A stretch of 10,873 nt of DNA, from contig JAIRYX010000058.1 of assembly GCA_031267635.1 (NCBI GenBank), positions 1 to 10,873 of the forward strand, given 5' to 3'. Shown here piece after piece: positions 1 through 7,597 of the stretch. A model generated the notes under the pieces. It had not been told where the DNA came from. It did no database searches and worked only from the letters and a program-made list of their open reading frames with translations. The stretch is from Planctomycetaceae bacterium (GTDB taxonomy: Bacteria > Planctomycetota > Planctomycetia > Pirellulales > Thermoguttaceae). Position 1 is the stretch's first letter. Every line of letters begins with the position of its first letter. A program made the translations under genes and the position numbers.

Positions 1-101
1 AAGCCGTTCGGACAACTGAATAGTTCCCTTCTAAAAAAATACATATCTTTTTCTAAAAAGATACGGACAATTACAATGGAAAATACTTACACCGACCTTA
101 T

Positions 102-114
102 GCGTAACATGAGT
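102..114 (+). repeat. GCGTAACATGAGT border motif, copy 1
   Basis: The exact 13-mer GCGTAACATGAGT is found here, in an AT-rich spacer. Exact or near-exact copies lie at 7542-7554 (inverted), 7672-7684, 8779-8791 and 10542-10554 (inverted). All are outside recognised genes. A TATTAA follows, so the ATG in the motif opens only a three-codon frame here. Confidence 0.6.
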
Positions 115-262
115 TATTAATTTACCGCAAAGTTATGACAGTCTTTTGATCTGGAGTTGTTTTACACTCCAAATTGATTCATTTACTTTCATAACATTGT
201 GGTAAAATTTTCTTTAGGAACTTTAACAATCTATTTTATCTTTCCCATCACAAAGGCACAAA

Positions 263-440
263 GTAACTATTCAGTCGCTCAAAGCCAATAAATCCGCACT
301 TGGGTAGCTGTACCGTCAATGTTACCGAAAAATCTTGCCCTTATTTATGAAATTTCATGAGTAGCCCGAATTGTACTAATATGCGTCCTTATTCCCTTAT
401 TTTTCAACGGTCACGTGTGTTGAAAATAAGGTTTTTAGAA
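263..440 (-). repeat. Dispersed hairpin repeat, copy A (inverted)
   Basis: Read on the minus strand, this segment matches parts of the repeats at 1729-1812 and 4541-4660. Its core is an inverted repeat whose arms are CCTTATTTTTCAAC (395-408) and GTTGAAAATAAGG (419-431), with a 10-base loop. On the minus strand the shared order is TTCTAAAAACC, then the hairpin, then an AATAAGGGC element with TTTTTCGG, then AAGTGCGGATTTATTGG and ACTGAATAGTTAC. The last two match the copy at 4541-4660 closely. It has no coding potential and no flanking transposase. It resembles REP/BIME-type or MITE-like intergenic repeats, which is inference. Confidence 0.7.
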
Positions 441-623
441 GTTCCCTTATGTTTTCTGTTTTTTGAGTAAAGACGTATTTAATTTACCGATAATTCTGAG
501 AAAATATTTAAAATAAGACGTTTGACAAAATATATTAGCGTGTTTTTGGGGAAATGCAGTTCATAAGGACGCAATGATAAAATGCTTCTCTCGCAGGGAT
601 TATATCAGCACTCCTTTGATTTT

Positions 624-641
624 ATGGCAAGAACTTGCCAT
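624..641. promoter_or_regulatory. 18-base dyad, possible operator or hairpin
   Basis: ATGGCAAG and CTTGCCAT form perfect inverted arms around a two-base AA centre. The dyad lies about 160 bases upstream of the gene starting at 799 and is followed by TTTTC. The tight symmetry suits a dimeric regulator site. As RNA, a two-base loop would be strained, so the stem would be shorter. No regulator can be named. Confidence 0.35.
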
Positions 642-798
642 TTTCATTGATAAAAGGGAGAAGAATTTTCTCTTTCGTGGTATAGTAACATCGTGAGAAC
701 GTTCCGGTTTTTCTGCATGAAAGCAAAATCGGGAGGACATTAAACCTTGTGACAACTGCACCTTGTCGATATTGTTTTTTACACGTCCTATTTTAACA

Positions 799-1683
799 AT
801 GATTACTTCCTCTCTCCCCCCTGAGTGGAAAGTGTTGATTGCAGGTGGCATTCTGCTTGGCGGAATGTTGGTCGCTTTTCGTTTTCCGGCAAAACGTGAT
901 TTGATTCAAGCAAGCGTCAATGCGGTACGTTCTCTTGAAACAAACGCAAATTCATCGGAAACAGCGGTTGCATCAACGCCTAACCCAACATTATTACCTA
1001 CGTCCGTTGCGACCGAAAGCGAAGGACGTTCGGCGTTTGTTTCGTCGGACGATTTCCTCGATCAAAACGCGGACGTTCCCGTTTCAGTAGCGGATTACGG
1101 TTTTGGTACGACGGCTTATCGTAAACCTTCAGAAACATCGGTAACAGCTTCCGATAACGTATCAAACACGCTTCCGCACGTAAGCTACGGCGGATGGAAT
1201 ATAGCGGATTCGCCAAATTCCGCTGAAAAAGAATCGCAATTACCACTGCATTCCCGTGAAATTGCGGCGGAAAATCAATCGCCGGAAGCTGCGTTGCCTT
1301 CTTATATTCCTTTTAACCCACCATTGATTTCGCAACCGCCGCCTGATCCTGATTTTTTTGTCGATTTGCCGTCGCCGCCGACATTGGCTTCATCGCTTGC
1401 GGAATCTCACGCATTATTGCCGTCCTCAATCAATGTTGCCGACATTCTTTCCGCACACCCTGAAACTTCGATTTCAAACATTCCGCCGTTGCCTGTTGCT
1501 CCGTCAGCCCCCGCAACATCGTCCGCCGTTGCCGTGCATTCGCCGATAATCGTATTGAGAACACTTAAACCCATTGGAAACCCTGTTTCTTTCGAAACAA
1601 CACATGAAAATAAGGAAAAAAACATTTCCTCCAATCACGTGATTGTTGGTTCGGGACGTGCGGTGATTTTGCCGAATGATTGA
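799..1683 (+). CDS. Membrane-anchored Pro/Ser/Ala-rich hypothetical protein
   Basis: I do not recognise this 294-residue protein. Residues about 9-27 form one hydrophobic segment (KVLIAGGILLGGMLVAFRF), followed by a basic PAKRD, so it is probably a single-pass inner-membrane anchor with the remainder outside the cytoplasm. That remainder is low in complexity: Ser, Ala, Thr and Pro dominate, with short proline runs around residues 180-205 and 225-245, and no folded domain is evident. It ends with a more ordered VIVGSGRAVILPND. The frame is open back to a TTG at 763, but the ATG at 799 puts the hydrophobic segment near the terminus. No good Shine-Dalgarno precedes either start. The gene stands alone, with about 210 bases of repeat-bearing spacer after it. 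The protein could be a planctomycete envelope or cell-wall linker protein; this is a guess from composition. Confidence 0.6.
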   Translation: MITSSLPPEWKVLIAGGILLGGMLVAFRFPAKRDLIQASVNAVRSLETNANSSETAVASTPNPTLLPTSVATESEGRSAFVSSDDFLDQNADVPVSVADYGFGTTAYRKPSETSVTASDNVSNTLPHVSYGGWNIADSPNSAEKESQLPLHSREIAAENQSPEAALPSYIPFNPPLISQPPPDPDFFVDLPSPPTLASSLAESHALLPSSINVADILSAHPETSISNIPPLPVAPSAPATSSAVAVHSPIIVLRTLKPIGNPVSFETTHENKEKNISSNHVIVGSGRAVILPND

Positions 1684-1728
1684 AATCAGATCCCCTCAAT
1701 GGCAAGCGGAGAAATTTCTGTTGATGGG

Positions 1729-1812
1729 AGCTTCTAAAAACCTCATTTTCAACAAACGTGACCGTTGAAAAATAAGGGCGGCAATAGTAAAATTTTTCGG
1801 ATAACTACTACA
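1729..1812 (+). repeat. Dispersed hairpin repeat, copy B
   Basis: The segment begins with GCTTCTAAAAACC and carries a stem of CCTCATTTTCAAC (1741-1753) and GTTGAAAAATAAGG (1764-1777) around a 10-base loop. TTTTTCGGATAACTACTAC follows. It matches copy A over the hairpin and its flanks, but lacks the GTGCGGATTTATTGG part seen in A and C. It starts 46 bases after the stop of the preceding gene, so it may also act as a transcript-end hairpin, although no U-tract follows the stem. Confidence 0.7.
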
Positions 1813-1894
1813 AGTCACGCAATTTCACCATGAAAATTCCGTTCAAATATTAGTGAACCTCGGTGCAATCCGTGGATCAAATTTTTATATACTG

Positions 1895-3283
1895 ATGGCT
1901 CATTCTTTTACTTCTCTCATGAAAAACGTTATTTGTTTGTTGATAGATCGTTTCCATCTTGGATTTCTCGGCGCGTATGGAAATGCCGAAATCGAAACGC
2001 CGGCGATAAACCGTCTTGCCGCCGAATCGTTGACAGCGGATCGCTTTTATATTGATACGCTGGACGTCGGCGAGGCGTGCCGCTCATGGTGGTTTGGTAC
2101 GCACGCTCTTTGCCGTGAGGAAATCGCAAACACTCCGCCGCAAAGTTTTATTTCACAATTAAACGCAAACGGTTACAAGACAGTTCTCTTGACGGACAAT
2201 TTGAATGTCGCTTATTCCGTCCATGCCGAGGATTTTTCTGAAATGCGATTATTGCCGATCACGAAAAATCTCGCTCCGTGTCAGAATCTCGAACAAACTC
2301 ATTTATTTTCGATGTTTGCCGCAATTGCCGACGCCGCAGAAACGTTGGCGGATTCGGAAAAACCGTATTTTCTTTGGTGTCGATTGTGCGGATTTGCGGA
2401 AAATTGGGACGTCCCGATGGTTTACCGTGACAAGTATTGCGGACGCGGCGATCCGGCTCCTTACAATCAAGTGACACCGCCGCCTTTTCTGAGGAAGAAC
2501 GACCAATATGACGAACAAAGATGGGACGACTTGCGACAATCGGTCGCGGCGTCGTATGCCGGCGGCGTTACGATGCTTGACGAACTGATGGAATCGTTGA
2601 CGGAAATGCTGCGAGCGGGAGATTTCGGCGAGGAAACGCTCTTTCTCTTTGCGGGAACATCGGGAATTTTGCTCGGCGAAGAGAACTGCATTGGCATTCC
2701 ACTAAAGCAATGGTATCCAAATCAACCGTTCGAATCGGCGGAACAGTTTGCGATTTTTCATCATGAACCGCTTGTCTCGGCTTTGATTCAAACGCCGTTG
2801 ATGATACGTTTTCCCGATCAATTCGGAGCGGCAACTCGCACCGACGCATTACTGCAACCCGGCGATATGACGCAATTATTCTGCGAATGGTTCAATGAAT
2901 TGTCGCCAATGTCGGAACTCCTTTCGCTCATCAGCGGAAAAACGGATTCGCACCACGATTGCCTTCTGATTGTCGCGGATGCGGAATCGTATAAAGAACA
3001 ATCTTGTTTCGTAACCCCGGCGTGGCTTTTGCGAAAAAATTCATCTTCCCACCCCAACGCGGAAACTTCAAGCGATCCTTCGTATGCTTTGTTTGCCAAA
3101 CCGGATGACCGCTGGGACGTCAATAACGTCGCTGACCGTTGCGACGAGATTGTCGAACAATTACGCGATGTACAAAAACGACTCCAGGAACGGCTTCTTT
3201 CCTTGAGTATAACAGTGGGAATTTCGCCGTCCGCTTTACTGCGGCAACCGTTACCCAAAATTTTACGGGAGCGGTATCAATAG
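1895..3283 (+). CDS. Sulfatase/alkaline phosphatase superfamily protein, probably catalytically degenerate
   Basis: The 462-residue protein opens like a sulfatase: VICLLIDRFHLGFLGAYGN, then ETPAINRLAAES, matches the family's first metal-binding strand and the following 'TPNIDRLA' segment. A later stretch, SYAGGVTMLDELMESL, matches the helix before the C-terminal metal site. The catalytic features look lost. Where family members carry CxPSR, the aligned segment reads GEACR (residues about 59-63), so the formylglycine cysteine is not in place. The usual SDHG metal motif is replaced by AGTSG (about 253-257). Asp18 is kept. There is no signal peptide, unlike most exported sulfatases. The start is uncertain: ATG 1895 and ATG 1919 are both in frame, and neither has a Shine-Dalgarno. 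Function is unknown; a non-catalytic or altered role is inferred. Confidence 0.75.
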   Translation: MAHSFTSLMKNVICLLIDRFHLGFLGAYGNAEIETPAINRLAAESLTADRFYIDTLDVGEACRSWWFGTHALCREEIANTPPQSFISQLNANGYKTVLLTDNLNVAYSVHAEDFSEMRLLPITKNLAPCQNLEQTHLFSMFAAIADAAETLADSEKPYFLWCRLCGFAENWDVPMVYRDKYCGRGDPAPYNQVTPPPFLRKNDQYDEQRWDDLRQSVAASYAGGVTMLDELMESLTEMLRAGDFGEETLFLFAGTSGILLGEENCIGIPLKQWYPNQPFESAEQFAIFHHEPLVSALIQTPLMIRFPDQFGAATRTDALLQPGDMTQLFCEWFNELSPMSELLSLISGKTDSHHDCLLIVADAESYKEQSCFVTPAWLLRKNSSSHPNAETSSDPSYALFAKPDDRWDVNNVADRCDEIVEQLRDVQKRLQERLLSLSITVGISPSALLRQPLPKILRERYQ

Positions 3284-3425
3284 CCCGAATTTATCTCTTG
3301 ATAATTGACAATGGCGTCCTCAAGTGCGACAATGATTTATCCGAAAATCTTTGGCAACTCATTTGTAACAGCGAAGAGCGACCTATTCATTTTCACTTAT
3401 CATCGTTCCCTAGAAAATTTTATCA

Positions 3426-4505
3426 ATGACACAGCCGCCTAATCCTCCTGCAAATTCAGCAAGTTCACATCAATCCGCCAAAGTCCGCAATCTTGGCGAA
3501 GTTTTGCAGGAGTTGGGACGTCAGTGTCGCATCATGCAAGACGAATTGCACAAAGTGATTGTCGGGCAATCCGAGGTGATTCAGCAAATTTTCGCGGCGA
3601 TATTTACTCGCGGACATTGTTTGCTGGAAGGCGTACCTGGACTTGCGAAAACATTAATGGTTGGGACGATTGCGCAAATCCTTGACGTGGAATTTAAGCG
3701 TATCCAATTCACGCCCGACTTAATGCCGTCCGATATTACAGGGACGACGATACTTGATGAAGATGTCTCCGGCAAGCGGAGTTTTCGATTCGTCAAAGGT
3801 CCGCTTTTCACCAATATTCTCCTTGCTGACGAAATTAATCGCACGCCGCCGAAAACGCAATCGGCATTACTTCAAGCAATGCAGGAACGCGAAGTTACGG
3901 CAGGGCAAACGACCTATCCGTTGCCGGAACCGTTTTTTACGATAGCGACCCAAAACCCCATTGAGCAGGAAGGCACCTATCCGCTTCCCGAAGCGCAACT
4001 TGATCGTTTCATGTTTAACATTAAGGTGGATTACCCGACGTTGAACGAAGAGGAAAGAATCCTCACGATGACAACACGCGGCGAAAAGGCGGAAATACAT
4101 AAAATTATGAGCGGCAAAGTCATCGCCAATTTACAAAAACTTGTGCAGTCGATTGCGGTCAGTCAGTATATCGTTCAATACACGGCAAAATTGGTGCGTG
4201 CAACGCGTCCTAACGACGAGCGTTCTCCGAAAATCGTCAAAGAGCTGGTGGATTGGGGAGCAGGACCGCGTGCAGGACAATTTTTAATTAACGGAGCCAA
4301 AGCGATAGCGGCGATGGACGGTCGTTTTTCTGTCGCTATCGACGACATTAAAGCTATTGCGATTCCCGTACTACGCCATCGAATCTCGACAAACTTTCAA
4401 GCCCAAGCGGAAGGTATTTCCAACGAAAATCTCATTCAATCGCTTCTCGAAACAGTTTCGCCACCCAAAATTGAAAAAGAATTGCGGACAACCGGAACTC
4501 CATAA
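3426..4505 (+). CDS. MoxR-family AAA+ ATPase
   Basis: This is a 359-residue AAA+ ATPase of the MoxR group, chaperone-like ATPases that help assemble or activate metal-dependent or membrane protein complexes. The N-terminal 25 residues are Pro/Ser-rich and disordered. The core follows: Walker A GVPGLAKT (residues 69-76, the MoxR-typical form), FTPDLMPSDITG (95-106), Walker B ILLADE (131-136) with NRTPPKTQSALLQAMQE, sensor 1 ATQNP (174-178), and EGTYPLPEAQLDRF (182-195). The C-terminal lid helices end near 355. Length is normal for the family. The ATG at 3426 fits the alignment, and upstream is a 142-base spacer without a clear promoter. MoxR genes usually sit beside DUF58 and von Willebrand factor A genes. 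Here the next gene is an oxidoreductase behind a repeat, so partners must be encoded elsewhere. Confidence 0.95.
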   Translation: MTQPPNPPANSASSHQSAKVRNLGEVLQELGRQCRIMQDELHKVIVGQSEVIQQIFAAIFTRGHCLLEGVPGLAKTLMVGTIAQILDVEFKRIQFTPDLMPSDITGTTILDEDVSGKRSFRFVKGPLFTNILLADEINRTPPKTQSALLQAMQEREVTAGQTTYPLPEPFFTIATQNPIEQEGTYPLPEAQLDRFMFNIKVDYPTLNEEERILTMTTRGEKAEIHKIMSGKVIANLQKLVQSIAVSQYIVQYTAKLVRATRPNDERSPKIVKELVDWGAGPRAGQFLINGAKAIAAMDGRFSVAIDDIKAIAIPVLRHRISTNFQAQAEGISNENLIQSLLETVSPPKIEKELRTTGTP

Positions 4506-4540
4506 AATCTCCAAAGCCCTTCACGTCTCATTTGCCTAAC

Positions 4541-4660
4541 AACCTCATTTTCAACAAATTTTACCGTTGAAAATAAGGGCTACAATGGTAACGCCGTTCG
4601 GGTAACGATACAGTTGCCAAGTGTGGATTTATTGGGTTTGGACAACTGAATAGTTACGTT
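4541..4660 (+). repeat. Dispersed hairpin repeat, copy C
   Basis: Two inverted repeats occur in tandem. The first is the family hairpin, CCTCATTTTCAAC (4543-4555) with GTTGAAAATAAGG (4566-4578). The second is an imperfect stem of GTAACGATACAGTTGCC (4602-4618) with GGACAACTGAATAGTTAC (4640-4657) around a 21-base loop. The loop and right arm match copy A nearly exactly. The left edge of the window (3-25) resembles a fusion of GCCGTTCGG with the right arm. The repeat begins 36 bases after the moxR stop. Confidence 0.7.
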
Positions 4661-4695
4661 TGAACTTAACCGATATTCACGAATTCTATAGATGA

Positions 4696-4701
4696 TATAA
4701 T
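4696..4701 (+). promoter_or_regulatory. Possible -10 box of the oxidoreductase gene
   Basis: A consensus TATAAT lies 43 bases before the ATG at 4745, which suits a short leader. The best TTGAAC (4660-4665) is 30 bases upstream, too far for a standard sigma-70 -35 box. The promoter would therefore have a weak -35 or use another sigma factor. Confidence 0.3.
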
Positions 4702-4744
4702 AGGAATTGTGAATATTTCTACTCTTTTTGAAAGAAAGAAAAAT

Positions 4745-5323
4745 ATGAAAATATTTGTTATTCTCGGACACCAAAATCCTGGAAGTTTTAATCATGCGAT
4801 TACGAGTTGCGTCCTCAACGTACTCAAGGAATTAGGACACGAAACGTTTTATCACGATTTGTATGCCGAGAAATTTGATCCAATCGTTCCGCACGCGGAA
4901 ATCGCAGACGAAAATTTGTTGCCGCCTTTAGTAAAACAACATATTCAAGAGTTGAAACAGTCGGATGGGATTGTCATTATCCATCCCAACTGGTGGGGAA
5001 CGCCGCCAGCAATTCTTAAAGGTTGGGTGGATCGTGTTTTGCGAAATGGTTTCGCCTACAAATTTGGATCAAACGGTCCGGAACAATTTTTCAATGATAA
5101 AATCGTGCAAGTTTTCAGTACGTCGAACACGCCGCGCGATGTAGAAATACAAGTTTACGGCGATCCTTTAGAAGTATTTTGGAAAACGGTTGTATTTGGA
5201 CTTTGCGGCAGTCAAACGTTTGAACGCCGCAATTTTGAATCTGTCATTGCGAGTTCCCATGAAGAACGCACCGCATGGCTTTGTGATGTACGCAAAACAA
5301 TTTGTCGGCGGTTTGCAAAGTGA
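4745..5323 (+). CDS. NAD(P)H oxidoreductase, flavodoxin-2 fold (KefF/MdaB/YwrO-like)
   Basis: This 192-residue protein belongs to the NAD(P)H dehydrogenase (quinone) family. These are FMN- or FAD-binding flavodoxin-fold enzymes that reduce quinones by two electrons, or act as ancillary subunits of Kef potassium channels. After the first strand MKIFVIL comes the flavin phosphate-binding loop GHQNPGSFN (residues 8-16). The family signature HPNWWGTPPAILKGWVDRVL spans residues 80-99 and is followed by GFAYKF. FSTSNTP near 125-131 fits a further flavin-contact strand. Length is typical. The frame is open to a GTG at 4709, but ATG 4745 aligns with the family start and has a purine-rich GAAAGAAAG just before it. 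No Kef antiporter gene is nearby, so a stand-alone quinone or drug reductase is likelier. The native substrate cannot be read from sequence. Confidence 0.9.
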   Translation: MKIFVILGHQNPGSFNHAITSCVLNVLKELGHETFYHDLYAEKFDPIVPHAEIADENLLPPLVKQHIQELKQSDGIVIIHPNWWGTPPAILKGWVDRVLRNGFAYKFGSNGPEQFFNDKIVQVFSTSNTPRDVEIQVYGDPLEVFWKTVVFGLCGSQTFERRNFESVIASSHEERTAWLCDVRKTICRRFAK

Positions 5324-5806
5324 GTGATTCGGAGCAAAATATGCTCCCGTCTCTTCAGGGACAATTGGGACTCTGGGAACTTCTGGGATATATTGGTGAA
5401 TCCATTTGAAAAACAAGTTTATCATCTTCCCAAAGTCCCTTTTTTAATGAAAACCGAATTTCTAAAGGGTGAGAAATTTACACGAAAAAGCGGTGTTTAT
5501 ACTTTCTTTGTTTTCTAAAAAACGTTTTTAAAATTAAAGCAAGGTAGTTTAGATAGCGTGTCGCTTTGTTTTTCTTGTTTTATTTTTTTATGCGACCATT
5601 TATTTCTTGTCTTTTCGTTTTACTTTTATATAATCTGCATTACGTTTTGACCTTTTCAGTAAATTTTATTGTTTATTTTTCGGTCTTAATGTTGTTGAAA
5701 TACGTATATATTTTGGAGATATTTCGTTTGGTTTGATTCAAAAATGTTTGCAACGTTTGCAAACAACTCAATTCACCGAAACTCAATACTCAATGAGACT
5801 CTTTTC
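5324..5806. other. AT-rich spacer with GGGAC-type repeat fragments
   Basis: No gene is supported. Positions about 5354-5390 hold GGGA-rich sequence, including CAGGGACAATTGGGAC, which recurs at about 7902-7920. CCAAAGTCCCTTTT near 5433-5446 recurs, inverted, near 8858-8871. From about 5515 to 5720 the sequence is strongly T-rich and presumably carries the promoter of the next gene, but no clean -35/-10 pair was found. Confidence 0.5.
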
Positions 5807-5814
5807 AGGAGGAG
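5807..5814 (+). promoter_or_regulatory. Strong Shine-Dalgarno of the CAP-domain gene
   Basis: AGGAGGAG is the clearest ribosome binding site in the window. It lies 10 bases (from GGAGG) before ATG 5823 and 4 bases before ATG 5817. This fixes translation start here rather than at the upstream in-frame TTG 5733. Confidence 0.75.
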
Positions 5815-5822
5815 AAATGAAC

Positions 5823-6431
5823 ATGATGAAAAACTTTCCATGGCAAATTGCCTGTCTTGGGCTGTTGTCGATTCTTATTTTCTTTGCCGCAGTGCAAACT
5901 GGCGCCGAAGAAAACTTGTCTGCAGCCGCAAATACCGCAACAAACAACATTTCCATAGAAGAAAAACAATCCGCAAACCAATCCGACGAATCCAAAAACA
6001 ATGTCCTTAATGAAAAATCCGACGCCAACAAAGCGGACGAAAAAGAAAAAAAAGACATAGTCGCACCGAAAAAGCCGTTGGTGATTGACGGTTTAGTCTT
6101 AACAGAAACGGAACGCAAAGTGTTTGAATTGACCAACGATGAACGCCGCAAACGCGGATTGCCGACTCTTCGCCTTGATCGCCGATTGATGGAATCCGCG
6201 CGACGGCAAGCGAACTGGATGGCACGGACAGGCATTTTCAAACACGGCGCATCCGGTTATGCGGAAAATATTGCGATGGGACAGCGAAGTAGTTTTGATG
6301 TGATTATTGCGTGGATGAATTCATCCGGTCATCGCCAAAACATGATGAGTCGCGGACATGGAGCTATTGGCGTTGGTTCTTATCGCGGTTTTAACGGCGC
6401 GATGTACTGGTGTCAACAGTTTGCGCGGTGA
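5823..6431 (+). CDS. Secreted CAP/SCP-domain protein
   Basis: The protein is 202 residues from this start (204 from ATG 5817). It has a signal peptide with hydrophobic core WQIACLGLLSILIFFAAVQ, probably cut near TGA-EE. A charged Lys/Glu/Asn-rich linker follows to about residue 85, then a CAP domain (about 90-202). CAP landmarks are present: ETERKVFELTNDERRKRGL, RRLMESARRQANWMA, the metal-site histidine in FKH (141), the glutamate in AENIA (148) and the second histidine in SSGHR (170). GAIGVGSYRG and MYWCQQF close the fold. Bacterial CAP proteins are exported and of mostly unknown activity; lipid binding and proteolysis are proposed for relatives. The domain is compact and lacks the eukaryotic extra loops. 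Its stop overlaps the start of the next gene, so the two are probably translationally coupled. Confidence 0.9.
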   Translation: MMKNFPWQIACLGLLSILIFFAAVQTGAEENLSAAANTATNNISIEEKQSANQSDESKNNVLNEKSDANKADEKEKKDIVAPKKPLVIDGLVLTETERKVFELTNDERRKRGLPTLRLDRRLMESARRQANWMARTGIFKHGASGYAENIAMGQRSSFDVIIAWMNSSGHRQNMMSRGHGAIGVGSYRGFNGAMYWCQQFAR

Positions 6432-7482
6432 ACGTGTGTTTTTCTGGGATCGCGGAATTAGACTTGCCGGAGCGAATCTGGCTATGGATTTTCAAAGACC
6501 ACAGGCATGTGCGTTTGTGTCGCATGCGCACGCCGATCATTTTGCTAAACATCAGCTTGCATTATGCACTCCTGAAACCGCAACGCTTTACCTTTACCGT
6601 CTTGCAACCAATCGGGCAGGCGGACGTAAATTGCCGAAAGCGACTCCTAAAGTTTGGACGCCGGAACAAATCGACGACAAACATCGCGTCAAGAAAACGC
6701 CGTATCTCGAACCGATTGATTGGGGAGGATTACGTTTGACAGCTTATCCGGCGGGACATTGTCTTGGTTCAGCAATGTTGTATGTCGAAAACCCGCAATT
6801 AGGAAAAACGCTGCTTTATACCGGTGATTTCAAATTGGGAGCATCGCGAACATCCCGCGAAATTGTGATTCCTCACGCAGATATTCTTATTATGGAAAGC
6901 ACGTTTGGACTTCCGCAACATCGGCTTCCTCCGCGCGACGCGGTGATTGCCGATTTATTACAAAAAGTCCGGCAAGTTTTGACACGGCATGAAACGCCGG
7001 TTCTTTATGCGTATAGTCTTGGTAAAAGTCAGGAAGTGACACGAATTTTGTTGGACGACGGTTTGACAATACGGCAGCATCCTGCGATTTTTGAAATCAG
7101 CCGGATTTACGAACATCACGGCGTTGCTCTTGGAATCCAAAGCGGCGAAACGCTCCCTTTAATACCGGAACAACCGGTTGAAAACGGTTGCGTTGTCATC
7201 CTGCCGCCATTTCATTCATGGAAATCGCAAGCGAATCAGGTGCGTTTTGCCGTTACCGGTTGGGCGATAGAATCGGGAGCGTCGTATCGTTTCGGCGTCG
7301 AGGAGTCCTTACCGCTCTCCGATCACGCTGATTATGATGATCTTATCCAAATGGTACGCCAAGTTTCTCCAGAAATCACGTATTGTACACACGGCCCGCT
7401 CGCATTTGTCGATGAACTCAACTCGCTTGGTTTTCCGGCACGTCCTGCGAGCCGTCCTTGGCAGCAGCGTTTATTTTTTTGA
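6421..7482 (+). CDS. MBL-fold exonuclease-like metallo-hydrolase
   Basis: The 353-residue protein has the metallo-beta-lactamase fold of nucleic-acid-processing enzymes. It resembles ligase-associated and SNM1/CPSF-like exonucleases. Numbered from TTG 6421, it begins RGERVFFWDRGIRLAGANLAM. It then has the HAHADH zinc motif (35-40), AGHCLGSAML (from 111), YTGDF with the bridging Asp at 136, YAYSLGKSQE (about 197-206), SDHADYDDL (300-308) and a terminal CTHG (322-325). These fit a dinuclear-zinc nuclease acting on DNA or RNA. The frame is also open to an ATG at 6358 inside the CAP gene. That longer start would add a hydrophobic stretch unlike the family, so TTG 6421 or GTG 6436 is preferred. 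No ligase or helicase neighbour is present to assign a pathway. Confidence 0.85.
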   Translation: MRGERVFFWDRGIRLAGANLAMDFQRPQACAFVSHAHADHFAKHQLALCTPETATLYLYRLATNRAGGRKLPKATPKVWTPEQIDDKHRVKKTPYLEPIDWGGLRLTAYPAGHCLGSAMLYVENPQLGKTLLYTGDFKLGASRTSREIVIPHADILIMESTFGLPQHRLPPRDAVIADLLQKVRQVLTRHETPVLYAYSLGKSQEVTRILLDDGLTIRQHPAIFEISRIYEHHGVALGIQSGETLPLIPEQPVENGCVVILPPFHSWKSQANQVRFAVTGWAIESGASYRFGVEESLPLSDHADYDDLIQMVRQVSPEITYCTHGPLAFVDELNSLGFPARPASRPWQQRLFF

Positions 7483-7541
7483 CTTTGAAAGATAGAAAAC
7501 GATTTATGGTTGTCAAAAGCTATCATGAGATGGTATGATTC

Positions 7542-7554
7542 ACTCATGTGACGC
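7542..7554 (-). repeat. Border motif, copy 2 (inverted, one mismatch)
   Basis: ACTCATGTGACGC is the reverse complement of GCGTAACATGAGT with one difference. It faces the copy at 7672-7684, so about 143 bases, including the hairpin at 7598-7645, are bounded by inverted copies. Confidence 0.5.
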
Positions 7555-7597
7555 CTGATTTCTCAAAGCATATTCCAAATTGATCAAAAGGAAGCCG

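Larger units (their letters stand above)
1..798. other. Non-coding, repeat-bearing left flank
   Basis: No convincing gene is seen here; reading frames are short and unlike any known protein. The stretch is AT-rich. It holds a fragment at 3-25 that resembles part of the repeat at 4541-4660, one GCGTAACATGAGT motif at 102-114, an inverted copy of the hairpin repeat at 263-440, and a dyad at 624-641. A purine-rich GGGAGG at 731-736 is a possible ribosome binding site, but it is too far from the ATG at 799 to serve it. It sits 12 bases before a GTG at 749 that opens a 16-codon frame ending just before 799. That could be a leader peptide, but support is weak. Confidence 0.6.

Noticed and set aside
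522..527. Promoter with consensus TTGACA
   Set aside because: No acceptable -10 box lies 16-18 bases downstream, and no gene starts within 250 bases.
600..851. 83-codon minus-strand frame over the upstream dyad
   Set aside because: It overlaps the start of the plus-strand membrane protein, has no recognisable domain and crosses the dyad; it looks like a chance frame.
2818..3258. 146-codon minus-strand frame
   Set aside because: It lies wholly antisense to the sulfatase-fold gene, whose plus-strand translation has clear family matches.
5783..6241. 152-codon minus-strand frame
   Set aside because: It is antisense to the CAP-domain gene, which has a strong Shine-Dalgarno and a clear signal peptide.
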